Positions 7,108 through 15,726 of a stretch of DNA of 64,000 nucleotides are shown piece after piece; position 1 is the first letter of the stretch; the number at the start of each line of letters is the position of its first letter. The notes below the pieces were generated by a model. That model made no database searches. It worked only from the letters and a program-made list of their open reading frames with translations, and had not been told where the DNA came from. The stretch lies in contig CANNAM010000001.1 in assembly GCA_947502595.1 (NCBI GenBank), forward strand, positions 248,001-312,000, in the 5' to 3' direction. The DNA is from an uncultured Marinicella sp. GTDB lineage: Bacteria; Pseudomonadota; Gammaproteobacteria; Xanthomonadales; Marinicellaceae. The translations under genes were made by a program, and so were the position numbers.

Positions 7108-8991
7108 TTACTTACCTGTACCATAAAACTCTTTGATCACTTGAATCACTGACTCAAGCCGGGCATTCAATTGGTTGCGATGCTTGGGGTTTAGAGTAGG
7201 TTCTGCCAATACAAAATGGCAGGTACGAACCACATTACGCCACCGAGGATTTTTAGGTATTTTTTGAATGTCTAAATACTTTTCTAAAGACCTGGCCCTG
7301 AGTGTGCCGTTATCATTGGTGATGGTCCAAATTTTACTGCGATCAGCCAATTCAATTAAATTCTCACCAGTTATCTCAACCCATAGGTTGGTGGCATCAT
7401 GCATGATTTGCACCAGCATTTCATTGACAGATGCTTGGTTGACCTTTTGTGGGCTGTTGTCATCAGCTTGTAGTTCCTTAGGTGAAGTTGATAGCGACAA
7501 CACCGCCAACTGATTCTTGTGGTAATTTATCGAGGCCAATAAATCAGTTTGTTGGCGCTTTTTCTTCACATACAAATAGATGATCAACGCCGTCAGTACC
7601 ACCAATAGCAACAGTGCCCTTAAATATTTGTTATTCAGCGTCTGAATTTTTACTTTTTGTTTGATGTTTTCTAATTGACTGGTGACTAATTTGTTTTGAT
7701 TTTTTTCCAACTCTATTTGGTGTTGTATGGTTTTCAGGTCGGTGTTGTATTTTGTGTTCAAGAACACTTCACGTGATTGGTTATATGCATTGGCATATCG
7801 CAAAGCCTTTGCAGGGTTAGATTGGGCGTATAGTTGGCTTAACAGCAGATAGCTTTGTCCTGTAATTGGGCTGTTTGTTTGTTTATCGGAAGTGGACTGT
7901 ATGGCCTGAAGCGCAAAATTAACCGCCAAATCAAGTTGTTCAGTTTGTTGGTAGACTTTGGCCAACAGGTAATTAACTTCCGCCGGATTTTTGATGCCCT
8001 CTGCTTGAAACAGGTTCAGCGCGCTGATTAATTTTTTAATGGCTGCTGCATAATCTTCCAGTTCTATCAGTTGTTTGGCTTGTTGGACCATGCCACTGGC
8101 GCGGTCATGATCATTGGATAAGCTGGCTTGTGATTGTTCGAATAACTCGACATAATGTTTGGCCTCAACAGTTTGGCCTGAGGTTTGGTGTGCTTCCATT
8201 AAACCTTCATATACCGACGCCATGCGGTTGTGCACCCGGTGGTCATAAAATGGCTCTTCGGTGTATTTTTCATAATGACTTAGGGCAGAATCAAAATATT
8301 TGATGGCTGCGCTGTATTCTTCTAATCGCATATAAGCATCAGCAACACTTTTTAGTGACAGACCGGTGGCATAAGGGTCATTCATTTGTCGGGTTAATTC
8401 TAGGCTGGTGCGGTAATGATTCAGTGCTGTTTTAAAGTCTCCCATAGCAACAGCAGATATACCCAGATCAATGTTACTGTCTGAAATCTTTTTCTCGTCA
8501 TTGATGTCGATGGCCAGCTGCAAAGCCGCAGAAAATAATTCGTTTGAAGCCGCTAAGTTTTTGGTGTGATGTAATCTGATGGCTTTTAATCTCAGCCACT
8601 GGTATTTTGATTCACTTGCTGTTTCAAACAACGGGTGTTGTTGCGCCTGAGTTAAATAATCTGAAAACAGTTCATCATTGCCTAAGTGTCTGTGGGTATT
8701 GGCCAATGCTATATATAATGCCAGTACACTGGATAGGTTGTTTTGCTGTTCGGCTTGTTGTAATTGTTTTTCACAAACTTGTTGAGCCAGTGCAAAATTT
8801 TCAGTTCTGATGGCATTGATACAAATGGATTCAAATTTAGACTGATTGCTGTTATCAGCACTTGTTGAAAACCCCATGCCCAGTAAAAACAGCAGGGTGA
8901 GAAAATGAGTGGTGTTAAATTTGCAGCAGCGGTAATCTGTGCGTATTTGGACTGGCAAATTTACTGCGTAAAAAATCATTACAATACCCAT
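7108..8991 (-). CDS. TPR membrane protein with conserved C-terminal cytoplasmic domain
   Basis: This 627-residue protein starts with a hydrophobic export signal (THFLTLLFLLGMGFSTSA), followed by about 370 residues of tetratricopeptide-like helical repeats (for example ALNHYRTSLELTRQ and AAIKYFDSALSHYEKY). A short coiled coil (~425-460) leads into one transmembrane helix (YLRALLLLVVLTALIIYLYVKKKR). The ~140-residue cytoplasmic tail has a distinct domain (LWVEITGENLIELADRSKIWTI...ARSLEKYLDIQKIPKNPRWRNVVRT) that I recall from similar gammaproteobacterial TPR proteins, without an assigned function. The topology resembles periplasmic-sensor proteins with an intracellular output module. Start is ambiguous between 8991 and an ATG four codons later; neither has a good Shine-Dalgarno. 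Confidence 0.75.
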   Translation of the reverse strand: MGIVMIFYAVNLPVQIRTDYRCCKFNTTHFLTLLFLLGMGFSTSADNSNQSKFESICINAIRTENFALAQQVCEKQLQQAEQQNNLSSVLALYIALANTHRHLGNDELFSDYLTQAQQHPLFETASESKYQWLRLKAIRLHHTKNLAASNELFSAALQLAIDINDEKKISDSNIDLGISAVAMGDFKTALNHYRTSLELTRQMNDPYATGLSLKSVADAYMRLEEYSAAIKYFDSALSHYEKYTEEPFYDHRVHNRMASVYEGLMEAHQTSGQTVEAKHYVELFEQSQASLSNDHDRASGMVQQAKQLIELEDYAAAIKKLISALNLFQAEGIKNPAEVNYLLAKVYQQTEQLDLAVNFALQAIQSTSDKQTNSPITGQSYLLLSQLYAQSNPAKALRYANAYNQSREVFLNTKYNTDLKTIQHQIELEKNQNKLVTSQLENIKQKVKIQTLNNKYLRALLLLVVLTALIIYLYVKKKRQQTDLLASINYHKNQLAVLSLSTSPKELQADDNSPQKVNQASVNEMLVQIMHDATNLWVEITGENLIELADRSKIWTITNDNGTLRARSLEKYLDIQKIPKNPRWRNVVRTCHFVLAEPTLNPKHRNQLNARLESVIQVIKEFYGTGK

Positions 8992-9504
8992 TTAAAATTA
9001 TTTTGACAGTTCATTGGTATTTGGCTTTGTCTGCAATACAAATAAGCTGCTTCGGTTTAAAAAAATCATTGTTACAGACGCAGTACAACAAACAGTTTTC
9101 GTCTTGTAGCTTGTAGGTCAAACAGCCACAGTCAACCACAACCCTTTATGTAACTGTTGATAATTACAGTTTTAGCAGCAAATTGTTGGGGTTGGTTATT
9201 GCGCCGAATTAAAAATTACGACCTTTTATTATATAAGTTAATACTTAATAAGTCTGATGAACAGTTCCCATTTTGAGGTGTTGGGTGTATTGAATGGGTT
9301 AAATGTGTGGAGTTTTGCTTGACCTATTGATTTTGCAGTTTGGCAGGGTGTCAGTCTTATATGGGGTAAAAAAGTCAGTTACAACAACCACATAAAAAAT
9401 GTATCGATATGCTAAAATCAAAACTTTACCCACAGCCGATCTTTGTCCTGGGGACATGCAAGACCGGTGTCATATTTTACAGGTATTTTTATTGAGGTTA
9501 TGTG
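8992..9504. other. Divergent intergenic region upstream of rnk (about 510 bp)
   Basis: The region is AT-rich and holds no convincing ORF. Near rnk an extended -10-like TGCTAAAAT (9410-9418) is the best promoter candidate, with only a poor -35. A short TGTCC-TGG-GGACA dyad follows in the rnk leader. Confidence 0.4.
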
Positions 9505-9918
9505 ATGAACGTAAGACCAGAGATAACCATCTCATCATTGGATGCTGATAGGTTGTATAAAATAATAGAATCATTGCCAGCAAATAGCTTTCCTGGCATT
9601 GATGAGCTTGAAGCCGAGCTTGATCGTGCCAACGTAGTGGACCCTAAGGAAGTACCGCCTGACATCGTGACCATGAACTCAACTGTTAAATTTGTTGTTG
9701 AATCATCAAAGGATGAAGTTGAGTTAACCTTGGTTTACCCAAAGGATGTTGACTCCAGCGGTAAAAGCATTTCTGTTCTTGCTCCAGTTGGCAGCGCCTT
9801 GTTAGGTTTGTCAGTAGGCAATGAAATAGAGTGGCCTAAACCTGGCGGTGGTTTCATCAAGGTAACTATTAAAGAGATTACTTTTCAACCTGAAAGAGCT
9901 GGCGAATACCACCGATGA
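9505..9918 (+). CDS. rnk: Regulator of nucleoside diphosphate kinase (Rnk), GreA/GreB-like
   Basis: A 137-residue protein, the usual Rnk length. The N-terminal part (ISSLDADRLYKIIESLP, then ELEAELDRANVV) forms the short helical hairpin of Rnk. The C-terminal half is the GreA/GreB C-terminal fold: VTMNSTVKFV, ELTLVYPKDV, SISVLAPVGSALLGLSVGNEIEWPKPGG. Rnk binds RNA polymerase near the secondary channel and is known as a suppressor affecting nucleoside diphosphate kinase and alginate regulation. The ATG at 9505 is preferred over the track's GTG at 9502 because the GAGG at 9494-9497 then has a 7-nt spacer. It is monocistronic. Confidence 0.92.
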   Translation: MNVRPEITISSLDADRLYKIIESLPANSFPGIDELEAELDRANVVDPKEVPPDIVTMNSTVKFVVESSKDEVELTLVYPKDVDSSGKSISVLAPVGSALLGLSVGNEIEWPKPGGGFIKVTIKEITFQPERAGEYHR

Positions 9919-10140
9919 ATGGTTCACAGCAAACCTTTCAATAAAGTTCAAAAATAAATAACAGCACAGCGATCAATTTTGTCATTTACTCAATTTAATA
10001 GGAAGTATTGAGGAATATGAATTTTTGAAGCTGTGTTGTTACGTCAGTAAAACATCTTCTATTGCGTTTCCAAGCTGTCTTGTGTGAGCTACAGGGCTGG
10101 GAATCAATACTCAACAGAGTCAAACCCTCTAACAGGGTAT

Positions 10141-10905
10141 TTATTCTTCATCACCGACTAAAAAAGTAGCCACCACAGGCAAGTGGTCACTGGCGACCTT
10201 GGCAATACGCATTTTGGTGCTGCTGACATGTTTGGTCTTTATTTTGCCGCGGTAATAAAGGCGGTCTAAGGCACCGCGTGGTGAAAAAGATGGGTAAGTT
10301 TTCATGGCAATTTCAGAACCTCTGGTCGATGTCCGGTCGGTGGCACACTGAAAGTCTTTGCCAATAATGAACAAGGCACGTAACATCGAGCGCCAATCAT
10401 TGAAGTCTCCACCAATGATACATGGTTGGTGCTCGTCAATGCGTTTGAATTCTTTGGATTTAAACAATTTACCGGCTTGCTTCTGACGTTCTTTGGCCGA
10501 CAAACCCATATGTAAATTAAACACTTCCAAAAACTGGATGTCAGTTTTAGAGTCACTGATACGCAGGGTGGTGTGTTGGCAGCCACGTTTCTTTTTGTTG
10601 TCGATGGTCAAATCAATGTTACTTTGTTTGTGGATTGGAAATCGACTTAAGGTGGCGTTGCCATAATGGCCTTTCTTAAGGGTCACGTTGTGGCTCAAGG
10701 CAAAATGCTCATAGCCGCAAGCCTCAGCCAAAACTTCAGCTAAATTCAATTCATTGGATCTTGGTACACCGTTGTCAACTTCTTGCAACAACACCACATC
10801 GCCATCCAATGTTTTTAAAATATCAATGATGCGCTCAGGGGAGAACTTACGGTCAATGCCAATGGCACGGTGAATATTGTATGTGACTACTTTGATTGGT
10901 TTCAA
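10141..10905 (-). CDS. Endonuclease/exonuclease/phosphatase (EEP) family protein
   Basis: The 254-residue protein shows every catalytic block of the EEP fold: VTYNIHR (Asn), LLQEVD (Glu, metal), GNATLSR, FNLHMGLS (His), IIGGDFNDW (Asp/Asn) and SDHLPVVA (Asp-His) at the C terminus. Members hydrolyse phosphodiester or phosphomonoester bonds in DNA, lipids or inositol phosphates; small bacterial members like this one have no clear substrate. There is no signal peptide, so it is probably cytoplasmic. The start codon is TTG with no obvious Shine-Dalgarno, and no in-frame ATG precedes it before an upstream stop. It lies 105 bp downstream of the usp gene on the same strand and may be cotranscribed with it. 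Confidence 0.87.
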   Translation of the reverse strand: MKPIKVVTYNIHRAIGIDRKFSPERIIDILKTLDGDVVLLQEVDNGVPRSNELNLAEVLAEACGYEHFALSHNVTLKKGHYGNATLSRFPIHKQSNIDLTIDNKKKRGCQHTTLRISDSKTDIQFLEVFNLHMGLSAKERQKQAGKLFKSKEFKRIDEHQPCIIGGDFNDWRSMLRALFIIGKDFQCATDRTSTRGSEIAMKTYPSFSPRGALDRLYYRGKIKTKHVSSTKMRIAKVASDHLPVVATFLVGDEE

Positions 10906-11010
10906 TTTTACAGGCTGTTGATTGATAAAAATAGACCGTATTTTAACTTAATTTGTTGCGGCCAACGTGGTAGCCAATATATATGGTGTGACATTGGGTT
11001 GATTTCAAGT

Positions 11011-11451
11011 TCAGGTTTTAAGTCTGACCACCAAAACATCGCAGCCACAGCCATGAATGACTGCGCTGGAAGTTGATCCCAATAACAAACCCAAGCCATG
11101 ACGACCATGCGAACCAATCACCACTGCATCACAGGATTGTTCTGCTGCATAGCGTTTGATCTGAGCGGCAGTGCTGCCAGATAAAATCCGCAGTGCATCT
11201 GCTTTCAATTGATGTTTGTGTAATAGAGACTGTAAATGTTCAATCGCCGAAGCTTTAACCTGAGCTTCAATTTTTGTGGTATCAATCACCACTGGTGCGT
11301 ACGGTGCCGTTGGGAGTGCGCACATCAGCTCCATCACATGTACCAAAGTGATGTTTTGTTTGTCTGCTGTGATGGCGATGGCTTTTTGAATTAAATCATC
11401 CGATTCAACGCAAGGGTCAATGGCAACAAGGGTGTTTTGATACAAAGACAT
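11011..11451 (-). CDS. Universal stress protein, UspA family
   Basis: A 146-residue single-domain protein. It opens with the family pattern NTLVAIDPCVESDDLIQKA and ends with GSHGRHGLGLLLGSTSSAVIHGCGCDVLVV, the nucleotide-binding G-2x-G-9x-G-(S/T) motif. ATP-binding Usp proteins respond to stress and growth arrest; the exact role is not fixed by sequence. A GGAG Shine-Dalgarno sits 6 nt upstream of the ATG. It is divergent from the rhomboid operon and upstream of the EEP-family gene. Confidence 0.9.
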   Translation of the reverse strand: MSLYQNTLVAIDPCVESDDLIQKAIAITADKQNITLVHVMELMCALPTAPYAPVVIDTTKIEAQVKASAIEHLQSLLHKHQLKADALRILSGSTAAQIKRYAAEQSCDAVVIGSHGRHGLGLLLGSTSSAVIHGCGCDVLVVRLKT

Positions 11452-11663
11452 GAGTAACTCCAGTGTTTTAATACCAACTATTATAGCAATTGTGGCTTGA
11501 GGTGAAATTGATTGAAGTCAATTATCACAGTCCTAAGCTTGGCAACAGTGGTACAAGCTCAAAGGTCGTGAATCCGCAGGTCAATTGTATAATCTATCAA
11601 TTGTATCGGTTGTTGGTCTCAGCTAAACTAAGGGCTCTAACAACCTTTGCCAATAAATCAGCA

Positions 11664-13085
11664 ATGATTATCGTCCCCACAGAAAAGCGTTTTGATTGGC
11701 AAAACGCACCCGTCGTTTTATTCTTCATTGTGATCATCAATGTGCTGGTATTCTATGTTTACCAAACAGGTGATTCTGAACACTTCGAAGAAGCCCTCAG
11801 TATTTATGTCAGTGATGGCTTGTACGCCAAAGAAGTGCCTTTGTACCGAGAATACTTAAATCAAAGCGGAGACTTTGAAGCGGTGGCGCTGTTCAAAGAA
11901 ATAGAACAACTACCCAATAACAGCTATGCTGCCGCATACATACTACAAGATGAACTGTTTTATGCGTATTTGATGGCTAATAGCACAGCATTAATCGAAG
12001 CTGATTACCTTAATTACTGGCAGTTTCAACGCGAGCACATCCATGCTCTGATGTATGAAGTCAGCTTTAAAAAACATGGTCTCATTGCCAATGACATAAA
12101 AATCACTTCACTGATCACCCATCAGTTTTTGCACGGTGGTGTCATGCATTTAATCGGCAACATGTTCTTTCTGGTTATCTGTGGTTTCGCTGTTGAGGCC
12201 AGCTTGGGTCATAAAACATTCTTGCTGTTTTATTTATTGGCAGGGATTGCTGGAGGTTTAGCTCACGCTGTGATGGATTTGAACAGTGCCACCCCTTTGA
12301 TTGGCGCATCAGGCGCGGTTTCAGGTGTTATGGCGATGTACCTGGGCATTTTCAGGTTGCGTAAAATAGAATTTTTCTATTGGTTTTTCGTATTTGTTGG
12401 GTATTTTCGTGCGCCTGCTTTGCTGATATTGCCTTTTTATATTGGCAATGAATTGATTTCGCTGTGGACACAACCTGACACCAATGTGGCTTTCATGGCC
12501 CATGTGGGCGGTTTTGTAACGGGCGCAGCTTTGATTGCCTTAATCATTTGGCAAAAACCTGCAGTCTTGAATGAGGAATATATAGAACAAGATCAAACGG
12601 CCAGCCCTAAACAACTGAGTTTGGACTTGCTGTTTCAAAGTATGGAAAAGTTTCAGTTTGAATCAGCCATGCAACAGCTGAATACGCACATGGTTACTTA
12701 CGGTGCTGATTTTGATGCAAAGGTATTGAAATTTAAACTGCTGCAAGTCCTTCAGCCTGAAGAAGCGCCAGCTTATTTAAAACAAATTATCAGCGGCACA
12801 AGGCCGAATAAGCGACAATTGGCTGAAATAGAAAAAATATGGCAAAGCTTACCCAAGGATGAAAGGTATCTGGATCAAGAGTCACAGTACAAGTTGGCTT
12901 GGAACTTCATTACCATTCCTGAACACATTGAACAGGCAGTTGATATATTTGAACAAATGTATCAGGCGGAAAACCAACACCCTTCTTTGAATATATTGGC
13001 AAAAAAAATTGCATTTGCTTACAAGCGCCTTGAAAACCCTTCAGCAACACAGAAATACCAGGGCATTGCTCAGGAGTTGAGCTGA
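11664..13085 (+). CDS. Rhomboid-family intramembrane serine protease with C-terminal helical domain
   Basis: From the ATG at 11664 this is 473 residues (the track start at 11490 adds 58 unrelated residues). Rhomboid signatures are present: HGGVMHLIGNMFFLVICG (TM2 His/Asn), the nucleophile loop GASGAVSGVMAMYLG and the catalytic-histidine helix MAHVGGFVTGA. Between TM1 and TM2 lies a long insertion of about 130 residues, and after the last TM there is a soluble ~150-residue helical tail (LDLLFQSMEKFQFESAMQQL...) resembling TPR-like repeats. Rhomboids cut transmembrane segments of membrane proteins; the substrate is unknown. The stop overlaps the next ATG (ATGA), so the two products are probably made together. 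Confidence 0.85.
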   Translation: MIIVPTEKRFDWQNAPVVLFFIVIINVLVFYVYQTGDSEHFEEALSIYVSDGLYAKEVPLYREYLNQSGDFEAVALFKEIEQLPNNSYAAAYILQDELFYAYLMANSTALIEADYLNYWQFQREHIHALMYEVSFKKHGLIANDIKITSLITHQFLHGGVMHLIGNMFFLVICGFAVEASLGHKTFLLFYLLAGIAGGLAHAVMDLNSATPLIGASGAVSGVMAMYLGIFRLRKIEFFYWFFVFVGYFRAPALLILPFYIGNELISLWTQPDTNVAFMAHVGGFVTGAALIALIIWQKPAVLNEEYIEQDQTASPKQLSLDLLFQSMEKFQFESAMQQLNTHMVTYGADFDAKVLKFKLLQVLQPEEAPAYLKQIISGTRPNKRQLAEIEKIWQSLPKDERYLDQESQYKLAWNFITIPEHIEQAVDIFEQMYQAENQHPSLNILAKKIAFAYKRLENPSATQKYQGIAQELS

Positions 13086-14419
13086 TGGAACAGGCATGTC
13101 AATTCCATCCATTAGAACCAGCCACATACCTGTGTACTGAGTGTGAATCCCATAGCTGCGATCGGTGTGTGGATGATTCTAGCTACAACCCAGTGCCTCG
13201 TTGTTTTCGTTGTAACCGTTCGCTGGAAACACTGGGTCCAGGTAATATTGAGCCCTTTTGGCGTAGGCTACAACAAAGCTTCAAATACCCGTTAACAACC
13301 CAATCATTGGTTTTTATTGTGGTTTTATCGGTGTTGTGTTCGATTGCAATTTACATGCCATTTGCACTGCTGATTTATTTGGCTTTGTTTGGTTCTGGTT
13401 TTAAATACTGTTTAAGCTGTCTGAGTCACACGGCCGATGGTTATATGAAGCCGCCAGACATCACTGAGGCTTATGAGGGTGGCTTCAGAAAGATGTTGGT
13501 ACTCATCGCCATGCTATTTATAACAGGGTTGGTGATGAAATTGGCCAACACCTATTTAGGTTCTGCCATCGGTGGGTTGGTCGCTTTAATGGTGACTTTA
13601 TCGTTTCCTGCGATCATCATCAATTATGCCATTTCAGATAACATGATCGAGTCACTGAACCCAGCCAATATTTTCAAGTTGGTTAATTCAATTGGCTTGC
13701 CTTATGGGTTGATTCTGGCATTTATCTTAATTATGTTGGGCTCAATTGCAGTGCTCTATCAATTGGTGGCTGTTATTCCATCAAGTCTGGATTCCATATT
13801 TTTGTTTGCGGTGACTTTTTATTATGCCGTCGTGCTGCACCACTTAATGGGCTATATGGTATTTCAATACCAAACTGCGCTTGGTTACAGCGCTCGATTG
13901 CAAGGTGGTGCCAATAAACGGCGCGACAGCCATGCCATTGCGATGGCTAAGTTTTCAGCTTTAATTAAGGCTGCTGAGGTCTCTGATGCCACTCAGTTGT
14001 TGCAAGAACAGGTTCAACTTAATCCTGATAATCTGGCCTTAAACAGTCGGTATTTTGAGCTGTTACTGGCCAGCAAGAACCAACCAGCCCTCGTAAGTAT
14101 TGTACCAAAGTATTTTGACTTGCTTGAACGCAATGGGCGACCAGACTTGATCAGTCGCAACTACAAAAGATTGATTATCAATTTGCCCAAATTTGAAATT
14201 GAAGACGCCTGTTTAAAACTGCTGATTGCACAAGTTTGTTTCGCCAACAACGACCCCAAAGTAGCCATCAAACTACTGCATGGTATGCATAAAAAACACC
14301 CTGATTTTAAACAGTTGATTCCAGCGCTGACATTGTTGGCAGAGGCCTTAGATGAGTTCCCACAATACCAAGCCCACAGCTCAGCCTGTAGAAAAATGAT
14401 CAGCAGATTAACTAGCTGA
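13085..14419 (+). CDS. Multi-TM protein with N-terminal B-box-like zinc finger and C-terminal TPR-like tail
   Basis: The 444-residue protein begins with a cysteine/histidine cluster (CQFHPLEPATYLCTECESHSCDRCV...RCFRCNRS) of the B-box zinc-finger type. About six hydrophobic segments follow between residues ~70 and 265, with a layout reminiscent of DUF4013-type membrane proteins. The last ~150 residues are soluble and helical (LLQEQVQLNPDNLALNSRYFELLLA), probably TPR-like. It is translationally coupled to the rhomboid gene by an ATGA overlap. Both products share the plan membrane core plus cytoplasmic helical tail, suggesting a joint membrane function. No precise function can be assigned. Confidence 0.75.
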   Translation: MEQACQFHPLEPATYLCTECESHSCDRCVDDSSYNPVPRCFRCNRSLETLGPGNIEPFWRRLQQSFKYPLTTQSLVFIVVLSVLCSIAIYMPFALLIYLALFGSGFKYCLSCLSHTADGYMKPPDITEAYEGGFRKMLVLIAMLFITGLVMKLANTYLGSAIGGLVALMVTLSFPAIIINYAISDNMIESLNPANIFKLVNSIGLPYGLILAFILIMLGSIAVLYQLVAVIPSSLDSIFLFAVTFYYAVVLHHLMGYMVFQYQTALGYSARLQGGANKRRDSHAIAMAKFSALIKAAEVSDATQLLQEQVQLNPDNLALNSRYFELLLASKNQPALVSIVPKYFDLLERNGRPDLISRNYKRLIINLPKFEIEDACLKLLIAQVCFANNDPKVAIKLLHGMHKKHPDFKQLIPALTLLAEALDEFPQYQAHSSACRKMISRLTS

Positions 14420-14436
14420 AGAAGTTTGAGAAATAA

Positions 14437-14634
14437 ATGAATGAAGCATTAAAGAGGAAACTGGAACTGAAAATAATAAGGAAGTTCTTGAACTGTACTG
14501 GAATAAGGTTAAATAAATATTCAGTGAAAAAAGAATTTCAGCCATTTTCAGATGTTAGTTGTACTGTTCATGGAAAAGGCAAATTATGGTTTGAATTAGC
14601 TGCAGTTTGTTCACTTAAATCTTGTTCTAGTTAA
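14437..14634 (+). CDS. Possible small protein or gene remnant (65 aa)
   Basis: The ORF starts 17 bp after the preceding stop with a weak TTGAG upstream of the ATG. The product is basic at the N terminus (MNEALKRKLELKIIRKFL) and ends in FELAAVCSLKSCSS. Its composition looks more protein-like than a shadow ORF, and it resembles the truncated start of a larger protein. No family is recognised, and base composition is AT-richer than its neighbours. It may be a decayed acquired gene. Confidence 0.3.
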   Translation: MNEALKRKLELKIIRKFLNCTGIRLNKYSVKKEFQPFSDVSCTVHGKGKLWFELAAVCSLKSCSS

Positions 14635-14893
14635 TGGGACTGGACAATTTAAAAAAAAGTTTGGTTTATGGGGGTAAATGTAAATCAAGCATGGCCAATA
14701 CATGGCTTATAAAGTTCAATATAAACACACATGATAAAGGGCTTTCTTTGGCTGCAGCAACACAATGTCAAACACCAATAAAATAAAAATGTTATGTAAT
14801 AAGTGCCAATGAACCACAATTTTTTATCCTTTGATAGTGTGTAAAAGCAATGTCTTTTAACATTTACACCGTTGTGTTTGGAGTTTGTGCCTT
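14635..14893. other. Intergenic region with no clear feature (about 260 bp)
   Basis: AT-rich sequence with an A-run shortly after the small ORF and no convincing hairpin. A minus-strand 96-codon ORF (14685-14975) crosses it but has no RBS or domain and overlaps the signal peptide of the next gene, so it is not annotated. Confidence 0.4.
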
Positions 14894-15568
14894 TTGAAAG
14901 TAAGTTATTTGCTGTTATTTTTTGTGCTGCTTTCACAGGAGGTTGCTTCACAAACCAGCACCTGTTTTGGAACAACTTCCAATGGCAGGCTTATTAATGG
15001 CGTGAAGTTACCTGCAGCAGGAAACAACTTTGTGGGATACAGCACACTGGCAAGATTGGCTGGGCGTACCTACGTTCACTCAGAAGTAAAAAATATCATA
15101 ATTGCTGCTTATCAAGAGCTTGAAACAGAACAACCAACCAAACTTTATAAGTACGCTGAAACTGGCTTCAAAACAGGTGGACAATTCAAACCACATAAAA
15201 CCCATAGCAATGGACTTTCGGTTGATTTCATGACTCCAGTAATAAATGAACGGGGGCAATCGGTTTATTTACCAACAAACCCAATGAACAAACTGGGCTA
15301 TGCCATTGAGTTTGATAAAAACGATCATTATGCCGGTGTGTATATTGATTACGAAGCCCTTGCGGCTCATATAGTGGCCTTACACAAACAAGCCAAAACT
15401 CATGGACATGATTTATGGCGAGTGATTTTTGACCCGAAACTGCAACCAAAACTATTTACGACAAAATATGCAAATTACTTACAAGAAAATATTCAGTTTT
15501 CTAAACAGCCATCGTGGGTGAGGCATGATGAACATTATCATGTTGATTTTGCTGTTGCATGCAAATAA
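14894..15568 (+). CDS. Secreted LAS-type zinc metallopeptidase, MepA-like murein endopeptidase
   Basis: The mature protein has the metal-site pattern of LAS peptidases (MepA, D-Ala-D-Ala peptidases, lysostaphin-like): KTHSNGLSVDFMTPV supplies the first His and Asp, and WVRHDEHYHVDFAV supplies the final H-x-H. Penicillin-insensitive endopeptidases of this kind cut DD-crosslinks in peptidoglycan. Length (~224 aa) is a little below E. coli MepA (274 aa). The signal peptide is MKVSYLLLFFVLLSQEVASQ. The start is a TTG at 14894 (10 nt after GGAG) or a TTG at 14885; there is no ATG. It is monocistronic, convergent with ubiB. Confidence 0.78.
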   Translation: MKVSYLLLFFVLLSQEVASQTSTCFGTTSNGRLINGVKLPAAGNNFVGYSTLARLAGRTYVHSEVKNIIIAAYQELETEQPTKLYKYAETGFKTGGQFKPHKTHSNGLSVDFMTPVINERGQSVYLPTNPMNKLGYAIEFDKNDHYAGVYIDYEALAAHIVALHKQAKTHGHDLWRVIFDPKLQPKLFTTKYANYLQENIQFSKQPSWVRHDEHYHVDFAVACK

Positions 15569-15620
15569 TTTATTACCGGTGCATTGAAGTGCCAGTGGAG
15601 TCGTTTTGTTTTAACAACTA

Positions 15621-15650
15621 ATACCCGCAGTAAGAAGCATGCAGGTATTG
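15621..15650. terminator. Weak hairpin between MepA-like gene and ubiB
   Basis: AATACCCGCA and TGCAGGTATT form a 10-bp stem with one mismatch and a loop of about ten bases, in the 158-bp gap between two convergent genes. There is no T-run, so a terminator role is only suggested. Confidence 0.3.
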
Positions 15651-15726
15651 AATCACGTGAACCGCTTTATGTTGTTTTATTTGGTGCTACTTGATGGGCA
15701 TAAAACCAACAAGGTGGTCGAATGTA

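Noticed and set aside
11490-11663. 58-residue extension of the rhomboid ORF
   Set aside because: The extension overlaps the leader region and has no family support; the ATG at 11664 begins just before the first TM helix.
14685-14975. 96-codon minus-strand ORF
   Set aside because: It is antisense to the start of the MepA-like gene, cysteine-rich by chance, and has no RBS.
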